A DNA stretch of 64,000 nucleotides, taken from the NCBI GenBank assembly GCA_015487785.1, contig WFPC01000029.1, positions 1 to 64,000 on the forward strand, read 5' to 3'. Of this stretch, positions 1 to 9,044 are shown piece by piece. The first letter of the stretch is position 1. Each line of letters opens with the position of its first letter. The DNA comes from Gammaproteobacteria bacterium (GTDB lineage: Bacteria; Pseudomonadota; Gammaproteobacteria; S012-40). A program made the position numbers and the translations under genes. The notes under the pieces were generated by a model. That model made no database searches and was not told the DNA's origin. It worked only from the letters and a program-made list of their open reading frames with translations.

Positions 1-106
1 AGGATGTGCCCGTTCAGGGCGTGTTTATGTTGCGCCCTGTAGGGTGGGCGCTTGGGGAATTTGCCCATGCCCCAGGGCTGCGGTAAGATTTGTCGCCAGG
101 GACAAT

Positions 107-129
107 ACCGGTCGATCAGGCCGGTTTTT
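107..129 (+). terminator. weak hairpin followed by T-run, possible terminator of a gene upstream of the window
   Basis: ACCGG-tcgatcagg-CCGGT followed by TTTTA; only a 5-bp stem. Confidence 0.25.
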
Positions 130-165
130 ATTGTGCGGGCCGGATGGCCCCGAGGATGACGTTTA

Positions 166-693
166 ATGGTGGAAGAAGATTACCGCTCCGAGGAGCGGCG
201 GTTGTTGAAGTTTCTGGTGACCTCGGCGGCATTCTTTTTCGTCGGTACCGTGCACGGCGTGTTGCAGGTCATCAAGCCCATCCGGGAGTGGCTGGACTCC
301 ATCGGCAGTCCCTATGGTGGACCAGGGCACATGATCGACCCCCTGGCCCATGCGCACATGAACGTGGTCGGCGGCGTGGTGATCCTGCTGATGGCGGTGA
401 GTTATTACCTGTTTCCCCGCATTACCGGCAAGCGCCTGTATTCCTACAAGCTGCTGGAGCATTCCTATTGGTGGACCACCATCGGTCTGATCTGCTTCTA
501 TTCCACCCTGATGATTTTCGGTTACCTGCAAGGGGTCGAGCTGTTGCAGGAAAACTTCGAGCGCATGGAAGAACTCAACCGGATCTACAAGCACATCATT
601 CCCATCGCCGCCAACATCATGGGCATCGGCTTCTGGATCTATTTCGCCAATGTGTTTCTGACCTTCCGCAAGGTGAGAAGGGATCGTGGCTGA
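166..693 (+). CDS. short heme-copper oxidase subunit I-like (cbb3/NorB-like) membrane protein
   Basis: 175 aa; several hydrophobic segments; LAHAHMNVVGGVVILLMAVSYYLFPRITGKRLYS resembles subunit I of cbb3/NOR-type oxidases; much shorter than full-length subunit I. Confidence 0.65.
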   Translation: MVEEDYRSEERRLLKFLVTSAAFFFVGTVHGVLQVIKPIREWLDSIGSPYGGPGHMIDPLAHAHMNVVGGVVILLMAVSYYLFPRITGKRLYSYKLLEHSYWWTTIGLICFYSTLMIFGYLQGVELLQENFERMEELNRIYKHIIPIAANIMGIGFWIYFANVFLTFRKVRRDRG

Positions 694-1228
694 ACAGGAG
701 CGTTGCGCCTGTCCGGAGCATTACCCTGACTGGGACGGCCGCGACGTGGACCTGGGAGGCTGGTGCGTGCACCAGATGCCCATCAAGACCTTCTTCCACA
801 TGCCCGTCGCCTACGACATGTATCTGGCCAAGCAGGCGGAGAACGTGGCCCAGTTGGGCTTGCGGGAACGCTGGCCGGGCCTGGTGCTCACCCGCACCCG
901 CCTGTTCGGCGGCAGCCTCACCCGCCTACTGGAGGATGCCGAGTCGCCCTCGCGGCTGGTGCACTACCTGCCGTCGCCCTTCACTGTGAGCGTGTTCCTG
1001 CATCACGGCGGCATCGGCAGTGTGAGCAAGGCGGTGCACGAGCATCAGATCCGGTTGGTGGAGCAGGGGCGACGGCCCAAGGAACTCTATCTCGCCCATC
1101 TCACCTGTCCCTTGTGCGAGCAGCGCAAAGGGGGCGACAAGATCCTGGTGCTGCGGCGCTGGGTGGCCAGCCGCCGCATGGCCGCCAACGTGGCGGGCCG
1201 GGCGGGCGGTGAGCCAGCCGGCGAATAA
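686..1228 (+). CDS. conserved hypothetical protein with CxC...C...CxxC cysteines
   Basis: 180 aa; GTG start overlaps the previous stop by 8 bp; Cys pattern CAC..C..CPLC suggests metal binding. Confidence 0.6.
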   Translation: MAEQERCACPEHYPDWDGRDVDLGGWCVHQMPIKTFFHMPVAYDMYLAKQAENVAQLGLRERWPGLVLTRTRLFGGSLTRLLEDAESPSRLVHYLPSPFTVSVFLHHGGIGSVSKAVHEHQIRLVEQGRRPKELYLAHLTCPLCEQRKGGDKILVLRRWVASRRMAANVAGRAGGEPAGE

Positions 1229-1233
1229 TGCTA

Positions 1234-2556
1234 TCAGCCGCCGGCAGGCTCGCGCCTGCCGCTGGATCTGCGCCGGTGCCGCCGCGAGCCATTCTTGTCC
1301 CGGGCCTGCGATCGTTGGCGTGACTGTCCCTGGCGGCGTTGCTGGGAGCGGGCGCGGCGCGCGGGTTTCAGCGGTGGTTTGGGTTCTGCCAGCAAGTCCT
1401 CGCTGGCCACTTCCTGGGGAATCTTCTTGCCGATGTATTCCTCGATGTCCGGCAGGTAGAAGGCATAGCTCTCGCAGGCCAGGCTGATGGCGCAGCCTTC
1501 GGCGCCGATGCGCCCGGTGCGGCCGATACGGTGTACATAGTCTTCCGGATCCTGCGGCAGGTCGTAGTTGATAACATGGCTGACATCGGGAATGTGCAGG
1601 CCGCGGGCGGCTACGTCGGTGGCCACGAGAACCGGGAATTCACCCTTCTGGAAATCCAGCACCAGGCGCTGGCGCTTGCGCTGGGGCACGTCGCCGGACA
1701 GGGCCTCGGCCGGGATGTCGTTGCCCTTGAGATAGTTGCATACCCGCTCCACCTCGGCCTTGGTGTTGACGAAGACGATGGCACGCTCCGGCTGCAGTTT
1801 TCGGTAGAGACCGATGAGCAGGGGGATTTTCTCCTCGTTGGCCACGTAATAGATGGACTGGCGGATCTTGTCGGTGGTGACTTCCTCGTCCACCGTCTTG
1901 ATCACCTGGGGGTTGTCCATGTGCTCGTAGGCCAGTTCGATCACCCGGTAGGACAAGGTGGCGGAGAACAGCAGATTCAATCGCCGGGGGGGCGGCGGCA
2001 TGCGTCGCAGCAGAAAGCGGATGTCCTTGATGAAACCGAGATCGAACATGCGGTCGGCCTCGTCCAGTACCAAGGCCTGGATGCTCTTGAGATGAAACAC
2101 GCGCTGTTTGAAGTAGTCGATGATGCGCCCCGGTGTGCCGATCAGAATATCGACACCGCGCTCCAGTTGCCGGCGTTGTTTTTCATAGTCGGTACCGCCG
2201 TAGGCCAGGCCCAGCCGGAGGTCGGTGTGACGTACCAGTGCCTCGGCATCCCGGAAGATCTGTACCGCCAACTCCCGGGTGGGCGCCAGGATCAGGGCGC
2301 GGGGCTGACCGGGGCGATGGTCCTCGGGCGGCGGCTGGCGCAGTAGATGCTGGATCACCGCGATGAGGAAGGTGGCGGTCTTGCCGGTGCCGGTGCGGGC
2401 CTGGCCGATGACATTCTGCCCTTGCAGTGCCACCGGCAGGGCCTGGGCCTGGATGGGTGTGCAGTATTCGAAGCCGGTATCGGCAATGGCCCGCTGCAGG
2501 GGTTCGGCCAGATCGAATTGGGAGAAGCGATGTTCGGTTAAATGTTTTTCTGTCAT
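1234..2556 (-). CDS. rhlB: DEAD-box ATP-dependent RNA helicase RhlB
   Basis: ARTGTGKT, VLDEADRM, SAT, HRIGRTGR motifs; basic C-terminal tail; divergent from trxA-rho. Confidence 0.93.
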   Translation of the reverse strand: MTEKHLTEHRFSQFDLAEPLQRAIADTGFEYCTPIQAQALPVALQGQNVIGQARTGTGKTATFLIAVIQHLLRQPPPEDHRPGQPRALILAPTRELAVQIFRDAEALVRHTDLRLGLAYGGTDYEKQRRQLERGVDILIGTPGRIIDYFKQRVFHLKSIQALVLDEADRMFDLGFIKDIRFLLRRMPPPPRRLNLLFSATLSYRVIELAYEHMDNPQVIKTVDEEVTTDKIRQSIYYVANEEKIPLLIGLYRKLQPERAIVFVNTKAEVERVCNYLKGNDIPAEALSGDVPQRKRQRLVLDFQKGEFPVLVATDVAARGLHIPDVSHVINYDLPQDPEDYVHRIGRTGRIGAEGCAISLACESYAFYLPDIEEYIGKKIPQEVASEDLLAEPKPPLKPARRARSQQRRQGQSRQRSQARDKNGSRRHRRRSSGRREPAGG

Positions 2557-2773
2557 TGTCGAGAACTTATTCTAGAATTGAAGTTGAAGGGACATGGGCC
2601 AGTGAGGATCGGCTTGGAACGATTGTCGGGCGGCGGTTGCGTTTTTTCCGGCATGTAGGTAGAGTCCTAGAAATTCAATCATAAATATACCCTTTTAGCC
2701 CAGACCAGGCCACCGTTGCGCGCGACGGTGGTCCAGGCTGGCATATTCTATGGATACACGTGGAGGCACAGCA

Positions 2774-3100
2774 GTGAGTGATCGTATTGTCTACCTGACG
2801 GATGACACCTTTGAGGAAGAGGTTTTGAACGCACCGGAACCGGTGCTGGTGGATTACTGGGCCGAGTGGTGTGGTCCCTGCAAGATGATCGCTCCAGTGC
2901 TCGACGAGATCGCCGAGGAGTATCAAGGCAAGATCAAGGTCGCCAAGCTCAATATCGATGAAAATCCGGCGACACCGCCCAAGTACGGTATCCGTGGCAT
3001 TCCCACCCTGATGCTGTTCAAGAACGGCAACGTGGAGGCCACCAAGGTGGGCGCGGTGTCAAAGTCCCAGTTGACGGCTTTCATCGACAGCAACCTGTAG
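2774..3100 (+). CDS. trxA: thioredoxin
   Basis: [13 protein letters not shown] active site; GTG start at 2774 preferred over the ORF-track start at 2750. Confidence 0.93.
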   Translation: MSDRIVYLTDDTFEEEVLNAPEPVLVDYWAEWCGPCKMIAPVLDEIAEEYQGKIKVAKLNIDENPATPPKYGIRGIPTLMLFKNGNVEATKVGAVSKSQLTAFIDSNL

Positions 3101-3112
3101 CAGGAATGGCCG

Positions 3113-3142
3113 GCGCCACGTCCCTGGGGCTGGACGTGGCGC
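3113..3142 (+). other. strong hairpin in the trxA-rho intergenic leader, no U-tract
   Basis: GCGCCACGTCC-ctggggct-GGACGTGGCGC, 11-bp perfect stem. Confidence 0.6.
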
Positions 3143-3258
3143 GGCTAACGTGGTAGCGTACCGAGAATTCAGTATACCTTAATTCCCGACTCCGGTTTTT
3201 CACAGCCCAGGCGCTCGTCTGGGGTTCCCATTTCAATCCATTTGTTTCGCTATTCGCC

Positions 3259-4515
3259 ATGAATCTAACCGAACTTAAGAAAAAACCCGCATCAGAACTC
3301 TTGAGCCTGGCCCAGGAGATGGGCATCGAAGGCATGGCGCGTTCGCGCAAGCAGGACGTGATCTTCTCCATTCTCAAGGCCCATGCCAAGAAAGGGGAGG
3401 ATATCTACGGCGACGGTGTGCTGGAGATTCTCCAGGACGGTTTCGGTTTCCTGCGTTCGGCCGACAGTTCCTACCTGGCCGGCCCCGATGACATCTATGT
3501 GTCGCCCAGCCAGATCCGGCGCTTCGGATTGCGCACCGGCGACACGGTTTCGGGCAAGATCCGTCCGCCCAAGGAGGGCGAGCGTTATTTCGCCCTGCTC
3601 AAGGTCAGCGAAATCAATTTCGAGCCGCCGGAGAATGCCAAGGGCAAGGTGTTGTTCGAAAACCTTACGCCGCTGTTCCCCAGCGAGCGGCTGAAGATGG
3701 GAATCGGCAATGGCAGCACCGAGGATCTCACCGCGCGGGTGATCGATCTGGTATCGCCCATTGGCAAGGGCCAGCGCGGGCTGATCGTGTCGCCGCCCAA
3801 GGCCGGCAAGACCATGATGTTGCAGAACATCGCCCAGTCCATCACCACCAATCATCCCGAGTGCATGCTCATCGTGCTGTTGATCGACGAGCGGCCGGAA
3901 GAAGTCACCGAAATGGCGCGTTCGGTGCGTGGCGAGGTGGTCTCCAGCACCTTCGACGAACCGGCCAGCCGCCATGTGCAGGTGGCCGAGATGGTGATCG
4001 AAAAGGCCAAGCGCCTGGTGGAGCACAAGAAGGACGTGGTCGTCCTGCTGGATTCCATCACCCGTCTGGCGCGAGCCTACAACACCGTGATTCCTTCATC
4101 GGGCAAGGTGCTCACCGGCGGCGTGGACGCCAACGCGCTGCACCGGCCCAAACGTTTTTTCGGCGCCGCGCGCAATATCGAGGAGGGCGGCAGCCTCACC
4201 ATCATCGCCACCGCGTTGGTGGATACCGGGTCACGCATGGACGATGTGATCTTCGAGGAATTCAAGGGTACCGGCAACATGGAGTTGCACCTGGATCGGC
4301 GTATCGCCGAGAAGCGGGTCTATCCGGCCATCAACATCAACCGTTCCGGCACCCGGCGTGAGGAATTGCTCACCACGCCAGACGAATTGCAGAAGATGTG
4401 GATCATCCGCAAGCTGCTGCATCCCATGGATGAACTGCAGGCCATGGAATTCTTGCTCGACAAGCTCAAGGACACCAAGACCAACGACGAATTCTTCGAC
4501 TCCATGAAGCGCTGA
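3259..4515 (+). CDS. rho: transcription termination factor Rho
   Basis: [23 protein letters not shown]-terminus; [16 protein letters not shown]-loop; full-length similarity to Rho. Confidence 0.98.
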   Translation: MNLTELKKKPASELLSLAQEMGIEGMARSRKQDVIFSILKAHAKKGEDIYGDGVLEILQDGFGFLRSADSSYLAGPDDIYVSPSQIRRFGLRTGDTVSGKIRPPKEGERYFALLKVSEINFEPPENAKGKVLFENLTPLFPSERLKMGIGNGSTEDLTARVIDLVSPIGKGQRGLIVSPPKAGKTMMLQNIAQSITTNHPECMLIVLLIDERPEEVTEMARSVRGEVVSSTFDEPASRHVQVAEMVIEKAKRLVEHKKDVVVLLDSITRLARAYNTVIPSSGKVLTGGVDANALHRPKRFFGAARNIEEGGSLTIIATALVDTGSRMDDVIFEEFKGTGNMELHLDRRIAEKRVYPAININRSGTRREELLTTPDELQKMWIIRKLLHPMDELQAMEFLLDKLKDTKTNDEFFDSMKR

Positions 4516-4527
4516 GGCAGCGTTTGC

Positions 4528-7014
4528 TCAACCCTCCGTCGCTGCGTCGACCTGCCAGATGTGCCGGGCGTATTCACGAATGCTGCGATCACTGGAGAAC
4601 GTGCCCATGTGGGCCACGTTGATGATGGCCTTGTGCCACCATTGCTTCGGTTGGCGGTAGCATTGGTCCACGGCTTGCTGGCAGCGCAGGTAGTCGCGAA
4701 AATCCGCCAGCAACAGGAAATGATCCTGGTTGAGCAGATTGTCCACCAGCGGGTGATAGCGCTCGGGCTCGGCCGGGGAGAAAAAGCCGTTGCGGATCAT
4801 GTCCAGGCACTGGCGTAACTCCGGGTCGCTCTCGTAATAGTCGCGCGCCACATAGTGTGTGCGCAGCTCGCTTGCCTGTGCGGCGGTGAGGCCGAAGATG
4901 AAGATATTGTCCTCGCCCACCTCATTGCCTATTTCGATATTGGCGCCATCCAGGGTGCCTATGGTGAGCGCGCCATTGAGCGCCAGCTTCATGTTGCCGG
5001 TGCCGGAGGCCTCGGTGCCGGCGGTGGAGATCTGCTCCGACAGATCGGCAGCGGGAATGATGATTTCCGCCAGGCTCACATTGTAGTTGGGCAGGAAGAC
5101 CACTTTCAGCCTGTCGCCCACCGCGGGGTCGTTGTTGATGATGTCCGCGACATCGTTGATCAGGCGAATGATGAGCTTGGCCATGGTGTAACTGGGGGCG
5201 GCCTTGCCGCTGAAGATCACCGTGCGAGGTACGATGTCGTCGTCCATGGCGGAGCGAATGCGGTTGTAGCGCGCGATCACATGCAACAGATTGAGCAATT
5301 GGCGCTTGTATTCGTGTATTCGCTTTATTTGCACATCGAACAATGACTGTGTCGAAACCTCGATACCCAGTTGCCTTTGAATGAGCTGGGCGAGCCGTTG
5401 TTTGTTGGCCTGCTTGATCGCCTGGAAGCGTTGCTGAAACGAGGGGTCGGAGGCGTATTCTGTAAGTTGTTCAAGTTTCTCCAGGTGAACCAGCCAGTCG
5501 TTTCCGATGTGCTCGGTGATGAGTCTGGACAGCTTGGGATTGGCCTGGTTCAGCCAGCGTCTTGGGGTGATGCCGTTGGTGACATTGATTATGCGCCCTG
5601 GAAAACAATTGTGAAAATCACGAAACACCTCTTTCTGCAATAGTTCGGTATGCAACTTGGCAACGCCGTTCACCTTGTGGCTGCCGACGATGGCCAGATG
5701 TGCCATGCGTATGCGTTTGGGTGGTCCCTCGTCGATCAATGACATGCGCCGGAGCAGATCCACGTCGCCGGGATGGCAGTGCATCACATGATCGAGGAAG
5801 CGGCGATTGATTTCATAGATGATGCCGAGGTGGCGTGGTAGAAGGCGCTCGAACATGCTGACTGGCCAGGTCTCAAGGGCCTCGGGCATCAGGGTGTGAT
5901 TGGTGTAGCTGAAGGTGCGCGTGGTGATATGCCAGGCTCGTTCCCAGCTCAGGCCGTGCTGATCGAGCAGGATGCGCATAAGCTCGGCTATGGCGATGGC
6001 CGGGTGAGTGTCATTGAGTTGTATGGCCACCTTGTCGGGTAGCTGGTCAAAATCGTCGTGGTATTTCTGGAAGCGTCGCAGGATATCCTGCAGGGAGGCG
6101 CAGACGAAGAAATACTGCTGTTTTAGACGCAGCTCTCGGCCGGCATTGGTATTGTCTGCGGGATAGAGCACCTTGGCTAGGTTTTCCGAGGCGGTCTTTT
6201 CCGCTACCGCCTGGATGTAATCGCCACGATTGAAATACTCCAGGTCGAAGTCGCGCGAGGCGCGAGCCGCCCACAGGCGCATGTTGTTGACCGTGTTGCT
6301 GGCATAGCCGGGGATGGGCGTGTCGTAGGCCATGGCCATGACATCGGTGGTGTCCTGCCAGTCATGGCACAGGCGGCCCCGGGCATCGTGGTAGGCCACC
6401 ACCCTGCCACCAAACTGGACCGGGTAGAGCACTTCCGGGCGGGCGAATTCCCAGGGATTGCCATAGCGCAGCCAGTTGTCGGGGTGTTCCACCTGCTGGC
6501 CGTTCTCGATACTCTGGCGGAAAATGCCGTATTCATAACGTATGCCATAGCCATAGCCGGGCAGGCTGAGAGTGGCGAAGGAATCGAGAAAGCAGGCCGC
6601 CAGTCGGCCCAGGCCGCCGTTGCCCAGGGCGGCATCCTCCTCCATTTCGATCAGTTGCTCGAAATCGATGCCGAGCTGGGCCAGGGCGTGTTCGAATTCC
6701 TCCAGGCAGCCGATATTCATGAGTGCGTTTTTCAAGGCGCGGCCCATGAGAAATTCCAGCGACAGGTAATAGACGCGCTTGACATCCTGTTGGTAATAGC
6801 GACGCATGGTTTCCATCCAGCGTTCGATCAGGCGATCGCGGGTGGCGTGTACCGCCGCGTGCAGCCAGTCGCGCTCGGTGGCGGTGAAACCGTCCTTGCC
6901 CACGTTGTAGATCAGGCGCTTGGCCACTGACTTGCGGATCGAGGCGCTATCCAGCCCCAGGCGATCGAAGCGCAGACGCCCGGGGCGTTTGATTGTGCTC
7001 TGGGCCATTGCCAT
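4528..7014 (-). CDS. glgP: glycogen/starch/alpha-glucan phosphorylase
   Basis: 828 aa; EASGTGNMKLALNGALTIGTLDGANIEI PLP-site region. Confidence 0.95.
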   Translation of the reverse strand: MAMAQSTIKRPGRLRFDRLGLDSASIRKSVAKRLIYNVGKDGFTATERDWLHAAVHATRDRLIERWMETMRRYYQQDVKRVYYLSLEFLMGRALKNALMNIGCLEEFEHALAQLGIDFEQLIEMEEDAALGNGGLGRLAACFLDSFATLSLPGYGYGIRYEYGIFRQSIENGQQVEHPDNWLRYGNPWEFARPEVLYPVQFGGRVVAYHDARGRLCHDWQDTTDVMAMAYDTPIPGYASNTVNNMRLWAARASRDFDLEYFNRGDYIQAVAEKTASENLAKVLYPADNTNAGRELRLKQQYFFVCASLQDILRRFQKYHDDFDQLPDKVAIQLNDTHPAIAIAELMRILLDQHGLSWERAWHITTRTFSYTNHTLMPEALETWPVSMFERLLPRHLGIIYEINRRFLDHVMHCHPGDVDLLRRMSLIDEGPPKRIRMAHLAIVGSHKVNGVAKLHTELLQKEVFRDFHNCFPGRIINVTNGITPRRWLNQANPKLSRLITEHIGNDWLVHLEKLEQLTEYASDPSFQQRFQAIKQANKQRLAQLIQRQLGIEVSTQSLFDVQIKRIHEYKRQLLNLLHVIARYNRIRSAMDDDIVPRTVIFSGKAAPSYTMAKLIIRLINDVADIINNDPAVGDRLKVVFLPNYNVSLAEIIIPAADLSEQISTAGTEASGTGNMKLALNGALTIGTLDGANIEIGNEVGEDNIFIFGLTAAQASELRTHYVARDYYESDPELRQCLDMIRNGFFSPAEPERYHPLVDNLLNQDHFLLLADFRDYLRCQQAVDQCYRQPKQWWHKAIINVAHMGTFSSDRSIREYARHIWQVDAATEG

Positions 7015-7071
7015 TCTCCGTGTGTGATGAAATCCTCCCTATAATAGCCGCTTTTCGGCAACGTGGAGCAA

Positions 7072-7800
7072 ATGATGCGCATACCGAGAATCTATTCACC
7101 GCAATCCTTGCAGGGTGTGACTCGCCTGCGGCTGGAATCCGCCGCGGCGCGTCATGTGGTGCAGGTGTTACGTTTGCCGGTGGGTGCCGAACTGATTCTG
7201 TTCGATGGCCACGGCGGACAATACCCGGCCCGGATCACCGAGGCGGGGCGACGCAAGCTGGTGGTGGAGGTGCTGGGGCAGCAGGCGCTGGAACGCGAGG
7301 CTCCGTTGGCGATACATCTGCTGCAAGGGATTTCCCGTGGCGAGCGCATGGACTGGGTGATGCAGAAGGCCACCGAGCTGGGCGTGGCGTCTATCATCCC
7401 GGTGTTCACCGCCCGTTGTGGCGTGAAATTGTCAGCACAACGCCAGGCCAGTCGCCTGGCGCATTGGCAGGGGGTGATCGTTGCCGCCTGCGAACAGTGT
7501 GGGCGCAATCGCCTGCCGCGCCTCGAAGCGGCGCAGGATTTCACCCGGGCCCTGGGCATGCTGCGGGGGGGCGGCCTGGTGCTGGACCCCGCGGCCGGGC
7601 GCCGTCTGAGTGAACTATCACCGCCAGGGGGTGAGTTCACGGTGCTGGTCGGCCCGGAAGGTGGCTTGAGCGCGGAAGAAATCCGGGCGGCCGAGGCGGC
7701 GGGTTTCGAGCGGGTGAGTCTGGGGCCACGGATTCTGCGCACCGAGACTGCGAGCCTGGCGGTGCTCGCGGCCCTGCAGGCGCGCTGGGGTGATTTCTAA
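7072..7800 (+). CDS. rsmE: 16S rRNA (uracil(1498)-N(3))-methyltransferase
   Basis: MRIPRIYS..., VGPEGGLS..E, LGPRILRTETASLAVLAALQ motifs; exact start uncertain (7063/7072/7075). Confidence 0.92.
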   Translation: MMRIPRIYSPQSLQGVTRLRLESAAARHVVQVLRLPVGAELILFDGHGGQYPARITEAGRRKLVVEVLGQQALEREAPLAIHLLQGISRGERMDWVMQKATELGVASIIPVFTARCGVKLSAQRQASRLAHWQGVIVAACEQCGRNRLPRLEAAQDFTRALGMLRGGGLVLDPAAGRRLSELSPPGGEFTVLVGPEGGLSAEEIRAAEAAGFERVSLGPRILRTETASLAVLAALQARWGDF

Positions 7801-7808
7801 GTCTCATT

Positions 7809-7833
7809 TAACTTGACTAAGTTTCTCTGGTAT
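7809..7833 (+). promoter_or_regulatory. IscR type-1-like operator overlapping the -35 of the Rrf2 gene promoter
   Basis: TAACTTGACTAAGTTTCTCTGGTAT compared by eye with the type-1 consensus ATASYYGACTRWWWYAGTCRRSTAT; TTGACT is followed 17 nt later by TACCCT. Confidence 0.5.
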
Positions 7834-7970
7834 TATACCCTAGTAATTCAGTCTGTATTTCCGCTGCCTCCGTAGGGTGACCGGCGTGGCCGGAACCCGT
7901 GGAGGGGGATACAGGATGTGCAGTATTCCCGGTGAGATTCCGGGTGCGGACTGAAACGAAGGGGGCTCCC

Positions 7971-8387
7971 ATGAGAATACCAGCCAAAGGGCGTTATGCC
8001 GTTGCGGCATTGATCGAGCTGGCCATGCAACCCAACGATCGTCCCATGACGATCGCGCAGTTGGCCGAGAAACAGAATATTTCCCTGTCGTATCTGGAGC
8101 AGTTGTTTGCCGAGTTGCGCAGGGAAGGCCTGATCCGGGGAGCCCGCGGGCCGGGAGGCGGTTATCGGCTGGCAAGGCCGGCAGAGGACATCAGCATCAT
8201 CGATATCCTAAAGGCCATCGATGAGCGGGTGGTGGAGACGCCGGCGGAAGACGAGGCCTATGTACCCTTCGTGCTGTGGGGGCGGGTGAGTCAACAGTTG
8301 CAGCAGTTTCTGGCCGATATCAGCCTGGCCGATTGTGTCGAGCAGAAGGATGCGCTTTTTGCGGCCCGGGCCAGCGAGACGGCTTGA
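7971..8387 (+). CDS. Rrf2-family transcriptional regulator (IscR-like, lacking Fe-S ligand cysteines)
   Basis: MRIPAKGRYAVAALIELAM..ISLSYLEQLFAELRREGLIRGARGPGGGYRL; only one Cys (LADC) near the C-terminus. Confidence 0.88.
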   Translation: MRIPAKGRYAVAALIELAMQPNDRPMTIAQLAEKQNISLSYLEQLFAELRREGLIRGARGPGGGYRLARPAEDISIIDILKAIDERVVETPAEDEAYVPFVLWGRVSQQLQQFLADISLADCVEQKDALFAARASETA

Positions 8388-8482
8388 CCCGGAGTATTGC
8401 ATCCGTCACCGGTTTGGCGTCGTGCGGCAGCATTGTGATGCTGGTGGGCGGATTCCGCCGGGATGCGGGTGAGATATTCGGG

Positions 8483-8511
8483 TTAACCTGGGGCGCAATC
8501 GGTGGTATATT
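8483..8511 (+). promoter_or_regulatory. putative sigma70 promoter for iscU
   Basis: TTAACC-17 nt-TATATT just upstream of the iscU RBS TTTAGGAGG. Confidence 0.45.
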
Positions 8512-8538
8512 AGCAAGTCGTTGTTTAGGAGGCCGAGC

Positions 8539-8958
8539 ATGGCATACAGTGACAAGGTATTGGATCATTACGAGAATCCCCGCAATGTCGGGACCTTGAG
8601 TAATGACGACAAGTCCGTGGGCACCGGCATGGTGGGCGCGCCTGCGTGCGGCGATGTCATGCGCCTGCAGATCAAGGTGGGCGAGGATGGAGTCATCGAG
8701 GACGCCAAGTTCAAGACCTATGGTTGCGGTTCGGCAATTGCCTCCAGTTCCCTGCTCACCGAGTGGGTCAAGGGCAAGACCCTGGAAGAGGCCCAGCAGA
8801 TCAAGAATACCGATATTGCCGAGGAGCTGGCTCTGCCGCCGGTGAAGGTGCATTGCTCGGTGCTGGCCGAAGATGCCATCCGCGCTGCCATCGAGGATTA
8901 TCGGCGCAAGCAGCAAGACACCAATGTCGGCGCCGGGGAGCGCACCGGTACCGAATAG
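8539..8958 (+). CDS. iscU: Fe-S cluster assembly scaffold IscU
   Basis: MAYSDKVLDHYENPRNVG; conserved Cys in ACGD, YGCGSAIASSS, HCSVLAEDAI; LPPVK HscA-recognition motif. Confidence 0.96.
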   Translation: MAYSDKVLDHYENPRNVGTLSNDDKSVGTGMVGAPACGDVMRLQIKVGEDGVIEDAKFKTYGCGSAIASSSLLTEWVKGKTLEEAQQIKNTDIAEELALPPVKVHCSVLAEDAIRAAIEDYRRKQQDTNVGAGERTGTE

Positions 8959-8972
8959 TCTAGCCTAGTCGC

Positions 8973-8994
8973 GCGGCGGCTTTCCGGCCGCCGC
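8973..8994 (+). terminator. GC-rich hairpin downstream of iscU (no clear U-tract)
   Basis: GCGGCGGC-tttccg-GCCGCCGC. Confidence 0.3.
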
Positions 8995-9044
8995 CATGTA
9001 GCGCATTCCATGCAATCCGGTCCGTTTTTGGCTACCATCGGCCC

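Noticed and set aside
7862-7970. GC-rich leader of the Rrf2 gene with GGTGAGATTCCGG, reminiscent of part of a cobalamin riboswitch
   Set aside because: The conserved B12-box (GCCACTG-like) and GGGAA elements are not recognisable; resemblance is limited to one short segment.
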